This document shows, piece by piece, positions 36,731 through 46,339 of a stretch of 64,000 bases of DNA. Source of the DNA: Adiantum capillus-veneris (Eukaryota > Streptophyta > Polypodiopsida > Polypodiales > Pteridaceae); NCBI GenBank assembly GCA_014529385.2, contig CM043952.1:151617057-151681056 (forward strand). Direction: 5' to 3'. How positions within the stretch are numbered: the stretch's first letter is position 1; each line of letters begins with the position of its first letter. The translations under genes and the position numbers were made by a program. The notes under the pieces were generated by a model. It did not search any database and was not told where the DNA came from. It saw only the letters and a program-made list of their open reading frames with translations.

Positions 36731-36824
36731 GGGGGGGGGGGTTTCTACTTGTCGTTTTAGGTGATTGAGCTCTGCCATTGTCTACACCAATCCCATTGTC
36801 GGTGGTTTGGGCTTGAGGGGGGGT
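36731..36824 (+). promoter_or_regulatory. G-run and polypurine tract of element G
   Basis: A run of about 11 G begins at 36731. The polypurine tract, GAGGGGGGG at about 36815-36823, lies just before the right LTR. Confidence 0.6.
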
Positions 36825-37055
36825 TGTTGGGTTTCCAAGCCCTAGTGGTATAAGTCTGTTGGTATACACTCTATAGCATGCAAGGAAGGTCAGTTAAAAG
36901 TTGAGTTTTGCATGGAAACTACTCCTTTATATATGTAAGGATTTTCAAGTAAATGAAACAAGTGTGGTTTTTCTATTCTTGTATCGTGTTGAGCTCTCTC
37001 TCTCTCTCTCTTCTCTCTCATTTTCGTTCTTTGCACAACTCCACCATGGCCTACA
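36825..37055 (+). repeat. 3' LTR of element G
   Basis: Matches the left LTR up to CCACCATGG, then lacks about 34 bp before the shared final CCTACA. A CT expansion near 36998-37010 also differs. The target duplication GGCAG follows. Confidence 0.9.
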
Positions 37056-37060
37056 GGCAG

Positions 37061-38020
37061 CCATATGGGATGATGAAGTTCCAGTTATTCAAGTTGATTA
37101 CAGACTCAAGAAGCAGTGGAACCATTATCTGGAGTAATACTGGATGAGGGAGCTACATTTAATATCCTTGGAGAGCATTTACAACAAAAACTAGGGATTC
37201 CCACGATTTAAAATGAGCACCATTCAGGGTATAAATGGTTGACCATAGGAGAGTCCATGCCACAGGGTTGGTGGAGAATACACAAATAAGGGTGGGGAAA
37301 GAGAAATTTTAAAACCAGCATCCTAGTTCTGGATGTACGCACCTATGGAATGCTTCTTGGCAAGCCATGGCTCCAAACTACTGGTGTAGTGCATGATTAT
37401 GCTAACCAAACATTGACAATCCAGGGTTCCAACAAGAAAATCCACGGCAATACAAGGATCTAGAATAAGTCTCTAAGACCTGAGGAGCTTTGTAAGAAGT
37501 ACGGCGCCAAGAAAATTGATCGGACATTAGCTTCAATGGATATCTTTCCTCTGATAGAGATAGATTTGAATGTCGTGTTGATGGAAAAAGAACAAGTTGA
37601 ATGGTAGAAGAAGCAGTATCCATACTAGTTCACAGAATTCACAAGATCAAACATCACAAAAAGAACTGGTCAGTTAGATGGGCGGACACCTGAACAGTCA
37701 AATTAGGAGACGTTTGATTCTAGATCGGCAGTAGAGCCCATTTCAGAGAATTCAAATCAAAATTCTAAAAGAACAAAAATAGAGCTTGGATTGGCATAGC
37801 TAGGTGATCCATTTAATGAATATGCAACAGGCATCTGTACTAAAAAGGAGGCAAAACCACTGGCTAAACAAAAATGCGGGGGTCCCAATTGGTACTCTCG
37901 GATGACCAGGAGGTGGAAGAATGGACTCTTGGCATAGATGAGAACCCTAAGATGGTCAAGATCAACAAGGATTTGAAGCCAGAGATTAAGGAAAAAGCCA
38001 GGGCATTATTTGAAAAATAC
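37061..38020 (+). pseudogene. Protease region of element D
   Basis: A retropepsin-like domain can be followed across stops. VILDEGATFNILG at about 37133-37170 supplies the D-x-G-A active site, with E in place of the usual S or T. LLGKPWL at about 37350 is the typical second conserved block. Downstream, a broken frame leads to KINKDLKPEIKEKARALFEKY, the linker that precedes gypsy RT. The frame is cut at 38020 by element E and continues at 44800. Confidence 0.8.
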
Positions 38021-38405
38021 TGCTAGTGCTTGATCTATCAAGGCACTTACTTTTTGGACTTTTAACTAAGGTCTTAGCTTTAAACCTTAGGAGCATGTTT
38101 ACACAAGGACTTTATGCCTAGGTAGTTGGAAATACCTGAATGGCCACATGGTGAGTAGCAATTTTTGGATGTAACCACCCACAGTTTGCAGTTTGCAGTT
38201 TGCAGTCTTCCTGCATTTGTACTACTATTGTGGGCCTGTAGTTGGATGTTGATGATGAATACAGGGTAGCACAATACTTTCTCTTGCTTAGCCATGGTCT
38301 CTTGTGTTCATACAGTCTGCAATAATGTGCAGTCTCCTACCTTGTTTATCTCTACGCTTCATGATTCTTGTATTGATTACCTGTTAGGGTTGTGAGCCCC
38401 TAACA
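38021..38405 (+). repeat. 5' LTR of element E
   Basis: Begins TGCTAGTGC (TGTTAGTGC in the partner) and ends GAGCCCCTAACA. It includes a GCAGTTT triplication near 38190. Confidence 0.88.
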
Positions 38406-38619
38406 CTTTGGCGATCTTTTTGTGCATGTCCTAATGGACATGGGAGAAAATTCCAGTAATCTCAAAGCAAATGGTGATTTGGTTATGCTACGAAGTTTCT
38501 CTCTCATGCTTTAACCGCCGCCATCCCTTTCTCTTCCCCCAATAACACTTTGGTCTACAATTGGTTCAAATTCAGCCTTTACCATATGGAATTTGGGAAT
38601 ACTGTGGGTTCTTGACATG

Positions 38620-39246
38620 TTAAGTCAACCTCGACCACATGAGGGAATTCTTGAATTGGGTAACCCCGCAGGAAGAGACTGAGGAACATACATCAAAGTT
38701 GTTGGAGGATTTCTTCTCGAATCTGCCAAGGGAAATCAAAATTACAATTGCTGACAAGTTGTAGGTGTTTGCAAGATTCTTAACAGTTTTTGTGTAGTTT
38801 CTATGTGTAGGCAGTTTATGTGCAGTCTGCAATTTTAGGCAATGTGGTTTGCAATCAACCACCACCTTTGCATCATATGCCTGCACTTCTAAGATCTTCA
38901 CAACACGCAAACATTTTACTTTCCGATGGTTTGCCAATTTGATTTGAAAGCCTGACACCCCAGTCACTGTAAGACCCATCTTCTCAACACATGAGTGTGT
39001 TATGACACATATTTGGGATCCACCATCAACATAACCTTGTCCAAGATTTTTTCCTATGTGCCACACATCTACTATTGGGCAAATGTCTGGTATCTGATGC
39101 ATCGCCAATACCTTCATTGAACCTCTCTCTGGTTCTTTCTCCATTGGGTTAGCCATCCTCTTCCACTTTCGCTTTAGCTTAGGCACCATCTCTATAAGCT
39201 GCCCAAAAGTAACATTTGCTTTCCTGCTTGTCAGACCCTCCTTCAA
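38620..39246 (-). pseudogene. Antisense retropepsin-like frame inside element E
   Basis: This 208-codon minus-strand frame resembles the gag-protease junction of plant gypsy elements. An N-terminal VTFGQLIEMVPKLKR segment is followed by a retropepsin core with YVDGGS (D75-G-G-S78), an I.L...R.V.C strand and further predicted strands to about residue 130. The C-terminal third seems out of frame and unrelated. Orientation is opposite to the element, so it is probably a fragment of another retroelement picked up or inserted within E. It is truncated and cannot give a complete polyprotein. Confidence 0.6.
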
Positions 39247-39555
39247 GTCATAGCTTAATTGCCCATCCCCTAGTGGAAAATCTAAAACTTGAAACTTGCG
39301 ACGAGCCTTTCTTTTCCTTTTGGCCTTGACATCCAGTTTTCATTTTAACTGTTTACATATTGCATATTTCAATTTTTTTCAGTTTGCAACATGCACTTTT
39401 AGTCTTTTAGTTTATAGAATGCAGTTTCAGGTATTTCAGTTTGCAATGCAGTTTAAGAAGTTTCAGGCTTTAAAGAGGTAAAAATGCTCTCTCTTTTTTT
39501 TAGGTGTGATTAATGACAAAGAAGAAGAAGACAAAGTGTGCAATATGTCTAAATA
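39247..39555 (+). other. Repeat-rich non-coding stretch in element E
   Basis: Words of the type CAGTTTGCA and TTTCAG recur from about 39340 to 39470, echoing the GCAGTTT repeats of the LTRs. No gene is seen. Confidence 0.4.
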
Positions 39556-40002
39556 TTGGTGCACCGCACAAAGGAATGCCCTTACATGTGCAAGCCCTGT
39601 CAGAAAGAAGATGTATGTGTCAAATACTGTATTCATAAACTGTGTAAGAAGTTGTATTGGATTGTCAAATCTTTTCGAGATGCATCAGATCATGAGGAAC
39701 TATGTGATGCACAAGAGGATTTGGATGATTTTTTTAATCTTCTTGACAAGGCGGAAGACTGGCATGAAGGTCGTGAAGGAAAAAGAAGAAAGTCGTGCTC
39801 TAGTATGCGCAGGATACAGATGTTACAAGAAGCAATTGAAGGCTTGATAGAGAAGTATCAAGATCAGTTTCAGGAGGAAGATGAAAGCGATGATGAATGG
39901 GGAATTATTTACAACACCAATGTTCCCCTTGGTTGGGAAAAATCAGGTATAATCATGTTTAACTTCTCCAAATGCACTTGTTGTAAAGTCCCAAATCAAT
40001 GA
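39556..40002 (+). CDS. Unrecognised acidic ORF in element E
   Basis: This 148-codon frame has a Cys-rich start (CPYMCKPCQKEDVCVKYC) and a helical acidic middle (CDAQEDLDDFFNLLDKAEDW), then an E/D-rich end. The Cys spacing could be a small zinc-binding region, but it does not match a gag knuckle. I do not recognise it. It lies upstream of the coiled-coil ORFs and could be the N-terminal part of the same former gene. Confidence 0.3.
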   Translation: MVHRTKECPYMCKPCQKEDVCVKYCIHKLCKKLYWIVKSFRDASDHEELCDAQEDLDDFFNLLDKAEDWHEGREGKRRKSCSSMRRIQMLQEAIEGLIEKYQDQFQEEDESDDEWGIIYNTNVPLGWEKSGIIMFNFSKCTCCKVPNQ

Positions 40003-40448
40003 AAGAAGTTCAAGCACAAAGCCAACCTGAAGAATTCAAGAAGGTGATGTTGGAAAGTGGAGAAGAAAAGGAGAATTCTAAGAGCCAAAGAAGCCAAAAG
40101 GAGCACTTAGTATCCCAAAACCACTCAAGGGTTTGCAGGATGCTGAAGAACTTGAATCAACAATAGGGAGGTATTTGCAATCAGGTCAAGAAATTGAAGA
40201 CAAAAGTGGGTCTAAAAGTATGCAGGTCCTGAAAAAGACATGCAGATTCTAGTAGAAGATATGCAAATTTCTAAGGGTATGGAAGGTTTTGAAGGCATGC
40301 TTGTTCCTAAAAATTTAGCAGGAAATTGAATTTGTTAAAGACCAGGTTATTGTTCATGCTGTAAAGATTCTACATTTGTAGGAGACTAAGAGAAAGGTTG
40401 AGAATGGGCTATTCAAACATGGAGATGTTGAAGTTCAATGCAAGCTAG

Positions 40449-41306
40449 ATGGAGTCCAAAAGATGTTGGTGGAAGAAAGAGGAAGCCAGGAGCAACTCAC
40501 AAGCCAAGGAGCCAAGAGGACTGCCAGCTATCCCCAAACCTCACATCAAAGAGACTTGTATACTTGCAAGAAGAGAACAAGAGCTACCCAAAAGAAGAGT
40601 TGGCAATCGAGAAGAAGGGAATGTAAGTGTGAGCCAAAGAAGCCACCAATACCACATACCAACCCATATACCAACCTTGGACATCAATCTTGAAGAGGTT
40701 GAAATTCAGGGAAAGATCGAGTATCAGTGTAATGAAGTGGAAGAGATGAAGATAGATAAAGACATAATGTGTGTTGATGATGAGGATGATGTGATGAATC
40801 AGTTTTTGATGTATCTTGATCAGGAGTATCCCGCAAGTGACAGTCAGGAGGGTGTTTGTGTTGGTGGAGAAGTGTTTTTTGGAGCCTTGAAGACTGAAAT
40901 CCAATTTCCAGGAGTGGATATGAGTTACTCAAGTTGTGAAGACAAGGATCTTGAATTTCAGGTCCCTAAATTGCAAAGTTTCAATGCCGAGATCCTTGAT
41001 TTACAAAATTCCATAATGCAGGTCCCTCAACAAAAACTTATTGATTTGCAAAGAGATTTTGTTCCTGAATTTCATGGATTTCAAAGTCTTATTGTTGCTC
41101 AAGCAATGATCATCAACAATCTCTCATTAGATTTGAAGAATGAGAGATATTCAAATCCGGTGGTGACAAATCAAGCCACTTTTATGATCAATCGACTTCA
41201 AGAAGAGAAGCAATCATTAATCAAGAAGTGTTCACAGGATCAGTATCTTGTCAAAGATATTCAAGAAGCAGTTTTTGACAAAGAAGAAGCAAACTACAAG
41301 TTCTGA
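40449..41306 (+). CDS. Coiled-coil ORF with GTD-binding-like segment, copy 1
   Basis: This is a 285-codon frame starting at ATG 40449. The first third is basic and poorly conserved; the middle is acidic. Residues about 199-280 form a coiled coil with LKNERYSN and MINRLQEEKQSL. The arrangement of a leucine-rich helix, an ER pair, then MI-x-RLQ-x-EK is typical of the plant GTD-binding (zein-binding, DUF593) domain of myosin-XI receptor proteins. A related segment lies at 42409-42600. If the assignment is right, this is host-gene sequence carried by an LTR element. The frame is shorter than usual family members and lacks the N-terminal membrane segment. Expression is unknown. Confidence 0.45.
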   Translation: MESKRCWWKKEEARSNSQAKEPRGLPAIPKPHIKETCILARREQELPKRRVGNREEGNVSVSQRSHQYHIPTHIPTLDINLEEVEIQGKIEYQCNEVEEMKIDKDIMCVDDEDDVMNQFLMYLDQEYPASDSQEGVCVGGEVFFGALKTEIQFPGVDMSYSSCEDKDLEFQVPKLQSFNAEILDLQNSIMQVPQQKLIDLQRDFVPEFHGFQSLIVAQAMIINNLSLDLKNERYSNPVVTNQATFMINRLQEEKQSLIKKCSQDQYLVKDIQEAVFDKEEANYKF

Positions 41307-41461
41307 AAGGTGAAGAATGGAGTTCAATCTTTGATTTCTACAACTAAAGGATGCAGGAGTCAAGTGACTAAAGCAACTTTTTGTCTAGAGAAGTCCAACA
41401 TGGGGTGTTTGCAACAAATTTCTAGGCTTGTGTTCAATGGTGTGGAAGTCTTTCTTGGAAT

Positions 41462-41820
41462 TTGCTGATTATTTTCTTTTGGAAATGGATCAAGTGGAAA
41501 AAGGGTTTGGATGAAAGAAGCATGAAGGATGTTGTGGAAGAATATGAAATCAAGAAATTTCAAATTCAGGTTCATTTGCAGGAGATTTTTGAAGTGCAGG
41601 AAGCTTCATCTTCACAGGATACCGAATACTTGCAAGAGGCAACTGAACAATTACAGAATATTTTTTATGTGTAGGAGACTCAGTATGTATGGAAGTATGA
41701 ATATTTACAAGGGACTACACTGTACTTGCAGGGAAAGAGCACTACACTGTACTTACAAGGAACTGAATATGTGCAAGAGACTAAATATTTGCAGGAGATT
41801 GTATATATGAATCAAGAAGT
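41462..41820 (+). repeat. Short tandem repeats encoding (Y/E)-L-Q-(E/G) motifs
   Basis: A degenerate unit of about 27-45 bp, readable as AATATTTGCAAGAGACT or similar, recurs from 41625 to 41810. In translation it gives EYLQEAT, KYEYLQGT, LYLQGKS, EYVQETK and YLQEIV. The frame is interrupted near 41672. It looks like expansion of one coiled-coil turn. Confidence 0.6.
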
Positions 41821-42313
41821 GAACTTTTTGCTTGAATGTTTGCAGTGGACTGAATGCATAACGTGGAAGCAGAGTAGGATAATTTTGTTTAAACTGAAAC
41901 TATATGAAGACTCGAATCCTCAATTTGTGATGGTAAAGGGCCAAAAGATTCAGCTGTTGCAGTTAAGACAAAATGAACAGTATGCAAAGATGGATGTTTG
42001 GGAACAAGGAGATGAGAGGAACCTAAAGAAGAAGTATGATGACTTAAAACAAGAATATGATCAATTGAATCAGCAGGTGCAGCTTAGATCAAATCAAGTA
42101 CAAGTGCAGATGGATACTATTATGGAAGAGCAGATACAAGATGAAGTTCAAAAGAATCAACTTCAAGATGTAGTGCAGGATGCAATTACAATGACAGATC
42201 CTGAAGAAGCAGGAACACAACAGTCAACTTCAAATCAGATTTTTATTATTGAAGATGATATACCACCTGCAGATAATGTCAAAACTACAAATGAAGTTGT
42301 TCAAGTTTCATAA
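41726..42313 (+). CDS. Gln-rich coiled-coil ORF in element E
   Basis: This 195-codon frame begins in the YLQ repeats and continues into a strongly helical region, NLKKKYDDLKQEYDQLNQQV (about residues 105-125), followed by Gln/Glu-rich sequence. It ends with a TAA only three bases before the next ORF in the same frame, so a single longer protein is likely ancestral. It has no enzymatic motif. Related coils recur at 43600 and 43950. Confidence 0.35.
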   Translation: MQGKSTTLYLQGTEYVQETKYLQEIVYMNQEVNFLLECLQWTECITWKQSRIILFKLKLYEDSNPQFVMVKGQKIQLLQLRQNEQYAKMDVWEQGDERNLKKKYDDLKQEYDQLNQQVQLRSNQVQVQMDTIMEEQIQDEVQKNQLQDVVQDAITMTDPEEAGTQQSTSNQIFIIEDDIPPADNVKTTNEVVQVS

Positions 42314-42316
42314 GAT

Positions 42317-42640
42317 ATGAAGGTTGTAGAGACAGATGAAATTCCAAAAGAAGTTGAAATTGCAAGGGAAATAAGCAAGCAGATTGATATTGAGCTTGAT
42401 GATACTGATTTTCAAAGAAGTTATGTACCTAAATTTGTTGAACTACAAAGTCTTGTTATTTCTCAAGCGGAGATGATCCATAAGCTTTCTTTGGAGTTGG
42501 ATAATGAGAAGTATTCAAATATGGTTGCGGCAAATGAAGCGGTTTCCAAAATTAGTCAACTTCAAGAAGAGAAGGCATCATTGATTGTGGAGATTTCTCA
42601 GGTTCGAGCGGAGGGACTTGCATATTTCTTATTGCTATGA
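42317..42640 (+). CDS. Coiled-coil ORF with GTD-binding-like segment, copy 2
   Basis: A 107-codon frame. Residues about 31-95 align with copy 1 (40449 ORF) at roughly 34 of 63 positions, sharing LQSL, LSL, NE.YSN and LQEEK. The pattern LDNEKYSNMVAANEAVSKI is close to GTD-binding domains. A frameshift near 42600 moves the continuation (QVVLDKNNQIEDLNLQL) into the 42585-42863 frame. It follows the previous ORF in frame across one TAA (42311-42313). Confidence 0.45.
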   Translation: MKVVETDEIPKEVEIAREISKQIDIELDDTDFQRSYVPKFVELQSLVISQAEMIHKLSLELDNEKYSNMVAANEAVSKISQLQEEKASLIVEISQVRAEGLAYFLLL

Positions 42641-43175
42641 AATTAATGATTCTCTTAAGCAAGTTGTTTTAGACAAAAATAATCAAATTGAGGATTTGAA
42701 TCTTCAACTTACTCAAACCAACAATGTGGAGTCTTCTTCAAATCCTGATGTTGTGAAAGGTGTCTTGAATGATGATGTTGTCATCGGTGATCTTTATGAT
42801 GTTGGTGCTATTCCAAATTCAGTCATGGAGATTGGAAGTCCATCTTTTTGCAATGAAGTGTAGTTTCTTGATGATTTTCTTGATGATTTATACCAAGTTT
42901 TTGATGTCAATGTTTTTGTTGATGTTGAGGAGATGGTTTTGACTGATGATTATACAAGCCTTTTACAAGTTCTTGATGATGGTGAAGTGGGTTTTCCTGA
43001 AGATGGTTCTACATTTCTATGTGATGTTGCTGATGGAGGAGATGATGTTGATATTTGTATATTTCATTCGTTTTATGTCTTCATGCTTGATGACACAAGG
43101 GAATTTTTTCAGGGAGCAAAGTCAAAAGTTTTTTATTTCAGGGAGATATCACTAATTGGACAGTTTTGCGGCTAG
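42585..43175 (+). pseudogene. Continuation of copy 2, acidic Asp/Val-rich tail
   Basis: The frame carries on from copy 2 (DKNNQIEDLNLQLTQ) to a TAG at 42861. It is then followed in the same frame by an acidic stretch (EEMVLTDDYTSLLQVLDD) that ends at 43175. High Asp content and many GATGATGTTGATG words suggest trinucleotide-like expansion. No domain is recognised. Confidence 0.3.
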
Positions 43176-43439
43176 AAAGTGGATTTCTTTCTATTTTCAA
43201 GGAGAGATGTAAGCAAGCCATCTTGGTGTTGTTTTTTATGTGTGAAGGAGGGTTCACCCTGTTATTTTTAATCCTTGAATCACGTCAGTTTTATGAATAA
43301 GCAGATCAGTTTTGGTGTAACCTGAATCAAAATTTTCAAGATAATCAGTTGTTTTGGCATACGAAGTCTAAATCAGGTTTCCCAGTGTTTCATCTACATG
43401 CAGAGACATTGGGTATGTTCAAGAAGCAATGTCTAATGG

Positions 43440-44301
43440 TTGAAAATTTTTTTATCCTACCTTGAATCTTTCTTCAAACTTTTTGAAGAGAAACCTGAAC
43501 CTAACCCTGAACTTGAACTTGAATCTGAACTTGCTAATGTGTTTAGTAAGCCATACCATGCCTTTCTTGAAGAAGAGGCTAAGGAAGAAAATATGTTGTT
43601 GTCAAAGAAGTTCACTGAACTGAAAGATCATTTATACAATTGAAGTATAAGGGGGAACAATAGGTTCATCACCAACCTAAACCAGAGGGTATTGAACGTG
43701 AGTTGATGCTGATGGATAATGCAGATTAGGAAATTCAAGAGCAGTTAATTGAAGATACAATTCAAGTCAGAGGACAGGAGAATGAGGCAGAGCATTTGCA
43801 TGTTGGGAATGCATTACTGGACACTGTCGAGGAAGTGTTGGGTAAGAACATTGAAGAATGTACAATGGATGAGGTTGCAGCTGAGATGGAAGTAAGTATT
43901 GGCATAGAGGAAGAAGTAAAGGAAGAGAATTTATTATTGTTGAAAAAGTAGTATGATGAATTGAAACAGCAATATGAGGAATTGCAGAAGCAGTTGGAGC
44001 AGCAGAAACATCATCATCCTGGACAACTGCATACTTAGAGTGATATTGTAATGTTGGATAAAAATGAAATTGAAGTCCAATGCAGTCTAATAAAGATGTA
44101 GTTACAGTTAAAGCTACAGGTGAAGAGGCAGGTGTTACAGGTGGACAACAAAAATATAAAGATCCAGTACTGATTATTGTTGAAGATATACTCAGTAAGG
44201 AGACTACTAAGGTTACAAAGAAAACAACTGAAGCTGAAGTGGATGCAGGATTTGTTAAATATGGTAAGGAAACTGCAACAGAAGGGGAAAGTTCAAAGTA
44301 G
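43440..44301 (+). pseudogene. Third set of coiled-coil repeats in element E
   Basis: Broken frames contain EENMLLSKKFTELKDHLYN (about 43588) and EENLLLLKK, stop, YDELKQQYEELQKQLEQ (about 43930). Both resemble KKYDDLKQEYDQLNQQV at about 42040. The segment therefore holds further diverged copies of the same coiled coil. The last frame, 44080-44301, is Lys/Thr/Glu-rich and unrecognised. Confidence 0.35.
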
Positions 44302-44397
44302 CCTAAAGATAAAGATTATCTTGATGTTGAAGTTTCTGATCAAGGAATTGTGGGTCCTCAAAATGTTTGAGAAACATTTCCCACTGAGTGTTCTAGG

Positions 44398-44794
44398 TGT
44401 TAGTGCCCGATTTGTCAGGGCACTTTCTTTTTGGACTTTTAACTAAGGTCTTAGCTTTAAACCTTAGGAGCATGTTTACACAAGGACTTTATGCCTAGGT
44501 AGCTAGAAATACCTGAATGGTCACATGGCAAGTAGTAATTTTTGGATGTAACCACCCAACAGTTTGCAGTTTGCAGTTTGCAGTCTTCATGTAGCCATAC
44601 TGTTGTTTTGGGCCCGTAGTTGGATGTTGATGATGAATACATGGTGGCGCAATACTTTCTCTTTCTTAGCCATGGTCTCTTGTGTTCATACAGCCTGCAA
44701 TTTTCATGGTGTAATGTGCAGTCTCCTACCTTGTTTATCTCTACACTGCATGATTCTTGCATTGATTACCTGTTAGGGTTGTGAGCCCCTAACA
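44398..44794 (+). repeat. 3' LTR of element E
   Basis: Begins TGTTAGTGCCC and ends GAGCCCCTAACA, and is followed by the target duplication AATAC. It carries small indels relative to the left copy, including an extra segment near 44700. Confidence 0.88.
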
Positions 44795-45966
44795 AATACA
44801 AAGATGTATTTGCATGGGAGTACACCGAATTGAAAGGCTTTGATCTTGAGGTGTGTCAGCTTAGGATACTAGTGAAGCCCAATGCTAGACTAATCATTTT
44901 ATAGAGATACAAATTGAACCCCAACATGCTAAGAATGTCAAGGAAGAGATTTACAATCTCTTAAAGGAAGAGTTGATAATCAAGGTAGAGCAGTGACTGA
45001 CTCTCCCAATTGTAGTGGTTCCTAAGAAAAATGGAAAGTTAAGGGAATGTGTGGACTATAGGAAGTTGAATGCTCAAACCATTAAAGATCCCTTTCTACT
45101 ACCATTTACCAATATGTTTCTCGATGAGATTTCTAGCCATGAGATGTATAGCTTTATGGATGATTATAGTGGCTACATTCAACTAAAGATTGCACCAGAA
45201 GATCATGCCAAAACAAAGTTCATCACTAAATGGGGATCACTTATGTACCTGGTTATGCCATTCAGCCTTTGTATTGCTCCAGCCATGTTTCAACGGTGTA
45301 TGATGGAAATATTCAGTGAATTCTTGCACAAGCTCTTGGCAATATTTATGGATGATTTCAATATCTTCTCCAGCAAGGAAGTGCATCCACTCTTCCTAGA
45401 AATGGTTTTTGAGAGATGCCAGGAGAAGAAGATTGACTTGAGCCCTTTTAAATTAATCTTCATGGTATGGAAAGGCCAACTTCTAGGATGTATTGTCTCT
45501 CAAAATGGCATTGAGATGGCCAATGATAAGATTACATGTGTTCAACAAGATAAAGCACCAACAAATGCATCTGAACTGAGTTCTTTCTTGGGAAACATTA
45601 CTTTTTAGCAGATTTATCAATATGTTTGCAGGTAAGGCACTTCCCTTATATGAATTATCCAAGAAAGGAACAAAAGTTCATTTGGATCCAGGAATGTGAA
45701 TAGATTTTCCAGTGCTTATAGGAGGTGATCAACACAAAGCCAGTTCTTTGCCGACCAGACTAGGATGTAATTTTCCATATGCATGTGGATGTGTCTAGGA
45801 TGAAGATGGGAGCTATACTGACCATGCCTAATGGGAAGATGGATTGTCCAGTCTACTTCTTCAGTTGTCAGTTCACCTTTGTTGAACAAGAATACTCCAC
45901 CATAGAACAAGAAGCTTGGTTAGGACCTTATGAGGTTGATCGGGTCTTCTCAAAACACAATGGATA
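44795..45966 (+). pseudogene. RT and RNase H of element D, joined to integrase C-terminus
   Basis: Sequence resumes with KDVFAWEYTELKG. A clean RT frame of 197 codons at 45015-45608 has PKKNGKLRECVDYRKLN, DDYSGYIQL, VMPF and the catalytic FMDDF (about 45347). The usual GLCNAP is SLCIAP. After a shift, a frame at 45779-45967 reads FVEQEYSTIEQEAW (RNase H region) and then passes directly to LGPYEVDRVFS, a phrase of the integrase C-terminal end. Most of the integrase is therefore deleted. The FMDDF-type RT is typical of Athila/Tat-like gypsy elements. Confidence 0.82.
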
Positions 45967-46339
45967 GTCAGTCAAAGACCCAATCCGGCACCTATAAATA
46001 GAGTCCATTACTTCATTTGATGAGAGAATGATTTGGGCTGTTATTTGGGATGCTTTTGGCATTGTACTCTTGAGTCCAATGTCTTGTGATCTTGCATTCT
46101 CTTGTCGATAAGCTCGAAGCAATTCTTTGGCTCTCACTGTACTTTGTCCAATTCTAATGATCTAATCTGAATACAAGCCAATTCTAGTTTTAGTTCCAGT
46201 GTATGTGTCATTTCCATTTCTGTTACTATTTCCACTTTTATTCTAGTATCAATGTCTTTGTTTAATCTCTTGCTGAAGTCTCAAGTCTGAAGTCTGAACT
46301 CACAACTAATCCTTAACCCAACACTGGAATAGCTGTCTA
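45967..46339 (+). other. Possible LTR remnant
   Basis: TATAAATA at 45993-46000 lies in a promoter-like context, and the segment ends near CCCAACACTGGAATAGC, which is LTR-plus-primer-site-like (compare TGGTATCAGAGC). No second copy is present to prove an LTR. Confidence 0.35.

Larger units (their letters stand above)
35424..37055 (+). mobile_element. Element G: TRIM-sized LTR element
   Basis: A 1632-bp element with LTRs of 256 and 231 bp is flanked by the perfect duplication GGCAG (35419-35423 and 37056-37060). It has a Met-type primer site at 35682 and a polypurine tract before the right LTR. The interior of about 1.1 kb encodes nothing recognisable; one 138-codon frame at 36163-36579 lacks any gag, knuckle or pol motif. 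This is the structure of a TRIM (terminal-repeat retrotransposon in miniature). It interrupts element D between gag and protease. Confidence 0.92.
38021..44794 (+). mobile_element. Element E: non-autonomous LTR element with coiled-coil cargo
   Basis: LTRs of 385 and 397 bp and the exact duplication AATAC (38016-38020 and 44795-44799) define the element. The interior has no RT or integrase in sense. Instead it holds an antisense protease frame near the left LTR and a series of plus-strand frames rich in Gln, Glu and coiled-coil heptads. Two of those frames are paralogous to each other and resemble the plant GTD-binding domain. No polypurine tract is obvious next to the right LTR; the nearest purine run, GAAGGGGAAAG, is about 110 bp upstream. 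No canonical primer site follows the left LTR (CTTTGGCGATC). Confidence 0.88.
34750..45966 (+). mobile_element. Element D: decayed Ty3/gypsy (Athila/Tat-like RT), interrupted by G and E
   Basis: After removal of the two inserted elements, the pieces join in order. They are a gag-like segment (34750-35423), a protease (37061-37450), an RT preamble that crosses the E insertion without loss (ALFEKY before 38020, KDVFAW after 44799), an RT (45015-45608) and an RNase H remnant, ending with an integrase C-terminal phrase (LGPYEVDRVFS). No D LTR can be proven. Stops are frequent throughout. The left limit is arbitrary. Confidence 0.7.
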
